From contig CAZQDP010000036.1 of NCBI GenBank assembly GCA_964592375.1, positions 1-22,804 of the forward strand: DNA of 22,804 bases, given 5' to 3'. The notes beneath the pieces are model-generated. The model made no database searches and was not told where the DNA came from. It saw only the letters and a list, made by a program, of their open reading frames with translations. Position 1 is the first letter of the stretch. Each line of letters starts with the position of its first letter. The position numbers were made by a program, and so were the translations under genes. This document shows positions 17,631 through 22,804 of the stretch, piece by piece. The DNA comes from CAZQDP01 sp964592375. GTDB lineage: Bacteria > Bacillota > Clostridia > RUG12999.

Positions 17631-19499
17631 TTATTCAAACAACCTCAAATCGGTATGAGGCAGAAAAAGTGCCGCGGTATACCGGTTCATATAATCCGGC
17701 TCTCCGCTAAGGTCAATATACGTTATTCTTGCGGCAACCTCTGCTTGCTTTTCTCTATGTTTTTTTGATATCAATGTCATATATGCACCCAGTATGGATG
17801 AATTTCCGATAAAATGAAATTTTTCTTCATCAAGGTTTGGGATAAGCCCAATGGTTTTTGCATATTCGATATTCAAAAAGCGTCCGAAGCCGCCTGCGAT
17901 ATATATTTTTGAAAGGCTTCCAAAATCCATTTCGATTTTCTCAATCAATGTGTGGCAGGCTGAAAAAATAGCCGCTTTGGCCCTGATGAAATTATCAATA
18001 TCGGCCTCGGTAATGACTATTTCTTTTCCATCTTGCCCTTCTTTGGTGATGATATATTTCGCATTTTTATTCTGCTCGATAATGTATTCGCATGGCTTGG
18101 TTCGGTTTAGCTTGCCGGCCGCATCAATCCAGCCGGTTAAAAACAGCTGGGAAATAAGTGCAATGATGCCGGAACCGCAAATGCCAATAGGCTCAGCTTG
18201 TCCGATGGTAGAAAAAACGGATTTTCCGGTTTTTTCATCCACCGTGATATCTTCAATGGCACCCACGGATGCCCTCATACCATGCTCAATGCCGCCGCCC
18301 TCGAAAGCAGGGCCGGCGGAGCAGGCACAGCCAAGGAGAAAATCCCCATTGCCAAGAACCAGCTCTCCATTTGTTCCAATATCAATAAAGAGGCTCACCT
18401 CTTCTTTATCAGTACATAGGTCGGTACATAAAAGTCCCGAGGTAATATCGCCTCCCACGTAGCTTCCAACGGCCGGCGCCATATAGACAACGGTACCCGG
18501 ATGGATATCAAGCCCTATCTCGCCTGCGGAAAAAAACGGCACAGCATAGAGCGCCGGCGTGTATGGCTCTAATCGAATGTACTGCGGCACGATGCCAAGC
18601 AGTAGATGCACCATGGTTGTGTTGCCTGCAATGGACGCATTATGAATTTGCGTGGTGCTAACCCCCAGCTTTTCGCAGAGCTCGCAGGTGATCTGATTGA
18701 TGGTGGTTAATACTTTCTTGCGTAGCTCTTCAAGCCTATTTGGCGTTTTGGCATAATTAATTCTGCTGATTACATCAAGGCCACATTCAATTTGGGCGTT
18801 ATAATCGGTTTTAGAAGCCAGCACCCTGCCGGTAGCCATCACCACCAGTTGCACAGCTACGGTGGTCGTCCCAATGTCCACGGCGAGACCCAAGCTTTCA
18901 GCCATGCCCCCTAAGTCCACCACGGATATGACCTTGTTTTGTTCAAAATAAGTCAGCAGAATATTATCTTCCTCCTGCCGCAAGGTATCCGGCATATCTC
19001 TTAGCACCTGCAGAGGAATTTGTATATCCCTTCCCTCTACCGCCTCCAATATTGCATTTTTTAGTCTGTCATAATCAGAAAGACCTTCGCACTGCTCGGG
19101 AGGCAACAAGGAAATTCGTGTTTGCTTAACAAGCGGCTCAATCTCACCCACAGGTGGCAGTAAACGCTCATCTATCAGCCGAAAATCCTCGGAGAATGAC
19201 GAAAATTTTCCCTGCTCCATTTCAAGATGGGAAATGATCTGAACACAAATCGGTTCATCCATCACCAAAGTCTTGCAAATAAGCACAAAGCCTTCTTGCA
19301 GCATTTCCTCCGAGATCTGGCCACTGCTTTTAAAATCCACCCTTCCGGATAAGATTTTCACCAAGCATTTGCCGCATATGCCATGGCCACCACAAGGTGC
19401 ACTCACGGATACCTCGGCAGTCTTGGCAGCATCGAAAAGCAAAGAGCCGGTGGGTACTTCTATTCTTTTTCCACTTGGCATAAATGTAATTTCAGGCAT
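17631..19499 (-). CDS. acsV: RACo-type corrinoid activator (AcsV), ASKHA ATPase with 2Fe-2S ferredoxin domain
   Basis: Re-reduces inactive Co(II) corrinoid on the corrinoid iron-sulfur protein (AcsCD) at the cost of ATP, returning it to the Co(I) state in the Wood-Ljungdahl pathway. The N-terminal plant-type ferredoxin domain has C36, C42, C45 (APCGGHGICGKC) and C75 (LICKT) for a [2Fe-2S] cluster. A linker and middle domain lead to the ASKHA ATPase core from about 205, with GLAVDIGTTTVAVQL, LFIDIGTNGELVLGN, GICGSGI and YIAGGFGRFL. The 622-residue length fits the family. Similar activators serve methyltransferase systems, but its place directly after acsC makes the AcsCD role likely. The ATG at 19499 has AAGGA seven bases upstream. 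A strong promoter-like site lies in the gap before it. Confidence 0.9.
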   Translation of the reverse strand: MPEITFMPSGKRIEVPTGSLLFDAAKTAEVSVSAPCGGHGICGKCLVKILSGRVDFKSSGQISEEMLQEGFVLICKTLVMDEPICVQIISHLEMEQGKFSSFSEDFRLIDERLLPPVGEIEPLVKQTRISLLPPEQCEGLSDYDRLKNAILEAVEGRDIQIPLQVLRDMPDTLRQEEDNILLTYFEQNKVISVVDLGGMAESLGLAVDIGTTTVAVQLVVMATGRVLASKTDYNAQIECGLDVISRINYAKTPNRLEELRKKVLTTINQITCELCEKLGVSTTQIHNASIAGNTTMVHLLLGIVPQYIRLEPYTPALYAVPFFSAGEIGLDIHPGTVVYMAPAVGSYVGGDITSGLLCTDLCTDKEEVSLFIDIGTNGELVLGNGDFLLGCACSAGPAFEGGGIEHGMRASVGAIEDITVDEKTGKSVFSTIGQAEPIGICGSGIIALISQLFLTGWIDAAGKLNRTKPCEYIIEQNKNAKYIITKEGQDGKEIVITEADIDNFIRAKAAIFSACHTLIEKIEMDFGSLSKIYIAGGFGRFLNIEYAKTIGLIPNLDEEKFHFIGNSSILGAYMTLISKKHREKQAEVAARITYIDLSGEPDYMNRYTAALFLPHTDLRLFE

Positions 19500-19509
19500 G
19501 TCATCATCC

Positions 19510-19566
19510 TTACAATGTAAAATGGGGTTGCAACATCATTCCCAAAGCAAAGAGCATGCCATGCAT
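19510..19566 (-). CDS. Possible 18-codon leader ORF before acsV
   Basis: An ATG at 19566 with AAAGGG eight bases upstream opens an 18-residue frame (MHGMLFALGMMLQPHFTL) that stops at 19510, just before the acsV Shine-Dalgarno site. Spacing is suitable for a leader peptide coupled to acsV. It lies inside the inverted-repeat element and resembles no family I know, so chance is quite possible. Confidence 0.2.
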   Translation of the reverse strand: MHGMLFALGMMLQPHFTL

Positions 19567-19649
19567 ATCGTAAACCCTTTATAAAAGATGCTTACAGGTT
19601 ATGCAGGCAAGACCCATGCCTTGAAAAAATGCTACAGCCCCATTATACA
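19516..19649 (-). repeat. Imperfect inverted repeat / candidate structured leader in the acsC-acsV gap
   Basis: Two 21-base arms, 19516-19536 and 19629-19649, match in inverted orientation at 17 of 21 positions. Two of the differences would still pair as G-U in RNA. Between them, the minus-strand RNA could form AGGCA/TGCCT with a seven-base loop and TGCATA/TATGCA extended by GTAA/TTAC, giving a branched fold closed by the long stem. The TTACAATGTAA palindrome (19510-19520) overlaps the outer edge and the acsV ribosome-binding region. No B12 box or other riboswitch motif that I know is visible. Confidence 0.45.
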
Positions 19650-19670
19650 ACAATATTTCACTTATTTCAA
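19642..19670 (-). promoter_or_regulatory. Near-consensus housekeeping promoter for acsV and downstream genes
   Basis: On the minus strand TTGAAA (19670-19665) is followed after exactly 17 bases by TATAAT (19647-19642). This is five of six at the -35 and a perfect -10. The -35 overlaps the last two codons of acsC. A transcript would start near 19635 and carry a leader of about 135 bases before acsV. It is the best promoter-like site I found in the intergenic parts of the window. Confidence 0.65.
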
Positions 19671-20990
19671 TACAGATTTCACATAACTTTCAATATCTGC
19701 TGATTCCTGCGGGCCCACAGACACTTTCCAGCCGGGCAGACTTTCCTCAATTTCGCCGCTGATTTGGGATACATACCCCGGTATGGTAATCATGCGAGTT
19801 GCCACCAGCTCCTCCAGTCCGAAGTCCTTTACCGCTTTGCCTATCTTGGCGCCGGAAAATTTGCCGGCAGCCCAAGCAGTCAGTACGCTCATGCCCTCAC
19901 ATTCGGGAATGACAAGCCAAGCACTGATACCACTGTTTTCAATTTCGCCAGATACAATAAAATAGGTAAGCGAAAAATTCGTGGTAACAAAGACCGGTGA
20001 ATTTTTATCCGGCTCGCCGATTGGGTAAACCTTCGGTTCCACCTGGATTGGCTTTTGCGGATCCGTATAGATATTGAGTCTCAGTGTTAAAAGCACCACA
20101 AGCTGAGACGGTTCAAAGGTGGGCAATACGCAAATGCCGCCGTATTTGGTAATTTCATTGATGGCCTCCACCGTATCGCTCATTTCACTGCCGGTATCAA
20201 CAAATTTTAAGCTCGGATAACCCAGTGGTTTATAATTATTCTTGATGGCTGCGCGGCGTCCAATGGAATTGGTTTGGAATGCCTCTGCCAACGAGCTTGT
20301 TTGATAATGCAGTACCAAATTGTTAAACCCATCTGCTTTTAACTTTTGGGTGAGCTCACAGATCCCGTCTACATCCTTTTCGGTCACTGCCAAAATATGT
20401 CCATTTTCTTCTGCAATGGCGCGCAAGGCATCTACATTTTCTTTGTCTGCCGAAGCGATGATGCTATTTGACCCCTTTAAAATCTCAGCAGCAGCCTTGA
20501 TGGCGCCGATATCCTTTGAGCGAATAATCAAAGGCAGTTTGGTAATCTCCCACGCTTTTTTTACCAAAGATAAAAACGACTCGCTATCCCCCCGTTGGGT
20601 TACACATACGCCATTGATTGTTAAAATCTCGCCCACTCTCTCGAGCTTATAATCTCTGATTTTTTCTAAGGTGGCCACGATGTCCTTGGCCGTATCGTCA
20701 ATATTAATTGCGATGAGTGTTGGGCTTACAAAGGTTTTCTCATGCCGATAAAGTACCGTTTCTTCTCCCATTTTTGCGCTAATTTCCGATCCTACCACCA
20801 AGCCCTTGACCGGTGGCTCACTATCTGCGCCCAGTAATTGTTTTGCCTCCTCGGATGCATATGGGCATTCGGAAAGGTCAGCCTTCTTCGATGCCAATTT
20901 CATTGCAAAAGCAAGACAGGTGCTCGACCCACATTCCTTGCAATTGGTTCTTGGAAGTATTTTTTGAATTTGTAGTCCACTAAGTGCCAT
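19662..20990 (-). CDS. acsC: Corrinoid iron-sulfur protein large subunit AcsC (ACDS gamma subunit)
   Basis: Large subunit of the corrinoid iron-sulfur protein, which carries the methyl group from methyltetrahydrofolate to acetyl-CoA synthase. The N-terminal [4Fe-4S] motif is C17, C20, C25 and C42 (TNCKECGSSTC and ECPY). A TIM-barrel domain fills the middle, and the C-terminal corrinoid-binding domain includes VTTNFSLTYFIVSGEIE and EGMSVLTAWAAGKFSG. The 442-residue length is normal. The ATG at 20990 has GGAGG and AAGGA just upstream. It follows the AcsB-AcsD fusion gene by 18 bases and pairs with its AcsD half to form the heterodimer. Confidence 0.96.
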   Translation of the reverse strand: MALSGLQIQKILPRTNCKECGSSTCLAFAMKLASKKADLSECPYASEEAKQLLGADSEPPVKGLVVGSEISAKMGEETVLYRHEKTFVSPTLIAINIDDTAKDIVATLEKIRDYKLERVGEILTINGVCVTQRGDSESFLSLVKKAWEITKLPLIIRSKDIGAIKAAAEILKGSNSIIASADKENVDALRAIAEENGHILAVTEKDVDGICELTQKLKADGFNNLVLHYQTSSLAEAFQTNSIGRRAAIKNNYKPLGYPSLKFVDTGSEMSDTVEAINEITKYGGICVLPTFEPSQLVVLLTLRLNIYTDPQKPIQVEPKVYPIGEPDKNSPVFVTTNFSLTYFIVSGEIENSGISAWLVIPECEGMSVLTAWAAGKFSGAKIGKAVKDFGLEELVATRMITIPGYVSQISGEIEESLPGWKVSVGPQESADIESYVKSVLK

Positions 20991-21008
20991 TTTCCTTCCT
21001 CCCCGAAT

Positions 21009-22804
21009 TTATGAATTTGCTTTTTTATCAAGCAGTTTTGTAATGGTCTGTTTGGTTTCCATAGCAGCTTGCGGATGATACATAATGAGAATATCCGCTC
21101 CTGCATACAATAAGCTTACGGCAGTCGCCATCTCCCAGTTGGCCGCACGCTTTGACAGATCGCCCCATGTTGGGAAGCTTTGCTCATCTGCCTTAAATTC
21201 TTTCATTTTAATACATTCCATGCCAGTAGACACAATCATAGGTGCACACAGCATTTTATCCCCGCCAAGGGCAGTCTGCCGAATGCGTTCCATGACCGAA
21301 TAGGTATATTCAATCCCATATCCAATCGCACCGGTCATGGGGTCCATCACAATCTTTTCCACCGGAACATCCATATTGGACAGCAAGATATTAAGCTGTT
21401 TTCCGATATTCACATCGATGGGTGATTGTGCAACAATGGTATGGCCATAGGCAATGGCGGCACCGGCGATGGTTCTATAATTGTCTTGCTCTGTCCAGTT
21501 GAGCAATAAATTCTCCCCTGTACAGCCCTGTGCAATGGCTTTCATTACCTCGTTGTTTTTCTCAAAATGATTGTGACCCGTAATAATGAGCGGTACGTCC
21601 ACGGCATTTAAGATGGATTTGACCAAGTCCACAGCTTCCTGGGCCGATTTATTTCCACGCTCAGGATGGGTACCATCCAGTCGCACGCTAATTAAATCCG
21701 CTCCGTATTTTTCAACGCATACCTTGGCCATCTGTGCCGGATTTGTGAGCAGATCTGCATATACTTCTTTTAGCAGTGCCGGATATTTTTCGCTGACGGT
21801 GTCATATACTTCCATGGCAATCAGCGGTCTGTTTGGCATTTCGCCTTCCCATAAATGGAATGGCATGCACGATGCACCACCGATTTTGTATGTTTTCCCT
21901 CTTGTGCCGCCCTCGGCCTTGGTGTTTCCTAATTGCACCGTCCAGGTTGGGCATTCGCAGGAATCCTTTGGAATGTCAAACATCTGAATTTGGCTGATAC
22001 GCTCTGCGGCAGATGGCGCCAAGGAAGCATGCGCTGCTACATTGACGGCGCTTTTTTGCTCACCCTCTTGTGTTGGCACCCCAAAGGACTTTCCTAAGAA
22101 TTTTTGAGCAAGCACCTCAATAATGCCCGACACCACTTCATTGGTCACGGAACGTGTTATCTCTTCGGTCAGCTGTTTCTTCATCTCTTCCACATCTGCC
22201 GGAGCCATGCCCGCGCTTTGTACCGGTTCCGCAAGGATAACCTCTGCCTTTTCCTTTGCCTTCTCCTCTTTGGCTTTGGGAGCCTCCTCCACGGAGGATT
22301 CGAGGTAATTTCTCATATCATCCAGCAAAAGCGCCGGATGGTTCATTTTTTCCATATATGCACGAACATCCTCTGCATCGGTTGCCGTGGTTTCATCCGC
22401 CACAAGCTCATACCAATTAGGCATATTCTGTTCGCCAAAACGACGATCTAAGTCATTTTTTAGTTGATCCTTCAGCTCTTTTGGCATCCATACCAGTCTT
22501 TGGAAACCACCCTCTGCGGCAAGGAATTTTTTCGATGTGAGGAACACCTTTCCACAACCGATAAAGCCGGGGGTCTGCTGGCCGCCGCCAACGCTGCCGG
22601 CCAACGTAGAGAAGGTCATGCCCACAGGGGTTTCGCCAAGGAATTCACGGCTAACCACCATAACGCCGTTGCATTCGGGTACATAGCCCACAATGGCTTC
22701 AAAACAACCGCAGCTCGTCATGGGTCTGTCCATGATGGAGTAAGCACTAAATTCCGTGATGCTCTTATGGCTGTTCGTATGTACATATTCATTAATGCCC
22801 TGCC
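21009..22804 (-). CDS. acsB/acsD: Acetyl-CoA synthase (AcsB, C-terminal part) fused to corrinoid iron-sulfur protein small subunit (AcsD); 5' end outside window
   Basis: One open frame runs from the window edge to 21009 without a stop. Residues are counted from the Met codon at 22733; 23 more residues lie upstream (INEYVHTNSHKSITEFSAYS is acetyl-CoA synthase-like). Residues 1-144 are the AcsB C-terminal domain, with MTSCGCFEAI carrying the last two A-cluster cysteines (C8, C10), GMTFSTLAGSVGGGQQTPGF and VWMPKELKDQL. Residues 145-250 are a Lys/Glu/Ala-rich, then helical linker. Residues 250-574 are AcsD: GGTRGKTYKIGGASCMPFHL, DLISVRLDGTHPE, GENLLLNWTEQDNY, DPMTGAIGYGIEYTYSVMER. AcsB condenses methyl, CO and CoA; AcsD with AcsC delivers the methyl group. 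In the acetogens I know, these are separate genes. No ribosome-binding site precedes the internal Met codons I checked (residues 176 and 251), so a true fusion is likely. Confidence 0.92.
   Translation of the reverse strand, partial: QGINEYVHTNSHKSITEFSAYSIMDRPMTSCGCFEAIVGYVPECNGVMVVSREFLGETPVGMTFSTLAGSVGGGQQTPGFIGCGKVFLTSKKFLAAEGGFQRLVWMPKELKDQLKNDLDRRFGEQNMPNWYELVADETTATDAEDVRAYMEKMNHPALLLDDMRNYLESSVEEAPKAKEEKAKEKAEVILAEPVQSAGMAPADVEEMKKQLTEEITRSVTNEVVSGIIEVLAQKFLGKSFGVPTQEGEQKSAVNVAAHASLAPSAAERISQIQMFDIPKDSCECPTWTVQLGNTKAEGGTRGKTYKIGGASCMPFHLWEGEMPNRPLIAMEVYDTVSEKYPALLKEVYADLLTNPAQMAKVCVEKYGADLISVRLDGTHPERGNKSAQEAVDLVKSILNAVDVPLIITGHNHFEKNNEVMKAIAQGCTGENLLLNWTEQDNYRTIAGAAIAYGHTIVAQSPIDVNIGKQLNILLSNMDVPVEKIVMDPMTGAIGYGIEYTYSVMERIRQTALGGDKMLCAPMIVSTGMECIKMKEFKADEQSFPTWGDLSKRAANWEMATAVSLLYAGADILIMYHPQAAMETKQTITKLLDKKANS

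Noticed and set aside
17851..18462. Plus-strand open frame of 203 codons opposite acsV
   Set aside because: Fully antisense to a conserved ATPase domain, and its translation resembles no protein family.
19500..19661. Cobalamin riboswitch before acsV
   Set aside because: A corrinoid-linked gene made this attractive, but no B12-box-like sequence is present and the element is shorter than a normal cobalamin riboswitch.
1..22804. CRISPR arrays, tRNA or rRNA genes, insertion sequences, phage genes
   Set aside because: I looked for regular spaced repeats, tRNA- or rRNA-like sequence, transposase or integrase genes and phage genes, and saw none.

Overview
The window is a continuous run of genes read on the minus strand of what looks like a clostridial (Bacillota) chromosome, probably an acetogen or a relative that uses acetyl-CoA synthase. 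Three things support this: the Firmicutes order yggS-sepF-ylmG-ylmH-divIVA-ileS, the block miaB / YlbF-family gene / mutS / mutL / miaA / hfq as in Bacillus and Clostridium, and bacterial-type Wood-Ljungdahl genes. Shine-Dalgarno sites are strong (AGGAGG-like), base composition is moderate, and an S-layer homology (SLH) protein is present. I cannot place it to family or genus. All genes point the same way and no gene-free gap exceeds 170 bases.

In transcription order (high to low coordinates), 22804-19662 carries acetyl-CoA synthase genes: the C-terminal end of AcsB fused in frame to AcsD, then AcsC. The gap 19500-19661 holds a near-consensus promoter and an imperfect inverted repeat. It is followed by a RACo/AcsV-type corrinoid activator (17631-19499). 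AcsB makes acetyl-CoA, AcsC/AcsD is the corrinoid iron-sulfur methyl carrier, and AcsV re-reduces the oxidised corrinoid.

17620-8065 is the tRNA-modification and mismatch-repair block: miaB, a YlbF/YmcA-family gene with a Cys-rich tail, mutS, an inserted gene for a secreted repeat protein with SLH domains, mutL, miaA and hfq. MiaA and MiaB act in sequence (i6A37, then ms2i6A37), and MutS and MutL work together.

8058-1254 is the cell-division and translation block: an anchored HlyD-like protein, yggS, sepF, ylmG (YggT), ylmH, divIVA and ileS. A long imperfect inverted repeat with T-tracts (1111-1230) follows ileS and is a plausible terminator. The last gene, cut by the window edge, is an aldo/keto reductase with a ferredoxin-like tail. 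Its first codons are in a different frame from the rest, the shift falling in a run of seven A.

Most of the window is conserved housekeeping sequence. The points most worth a second look are the AcsB-AcsD fusion with its unexplained linker, the promoter and folded element before acsV, the SLH gene between mutS and mutL, and the frameshift in the reductase gene.
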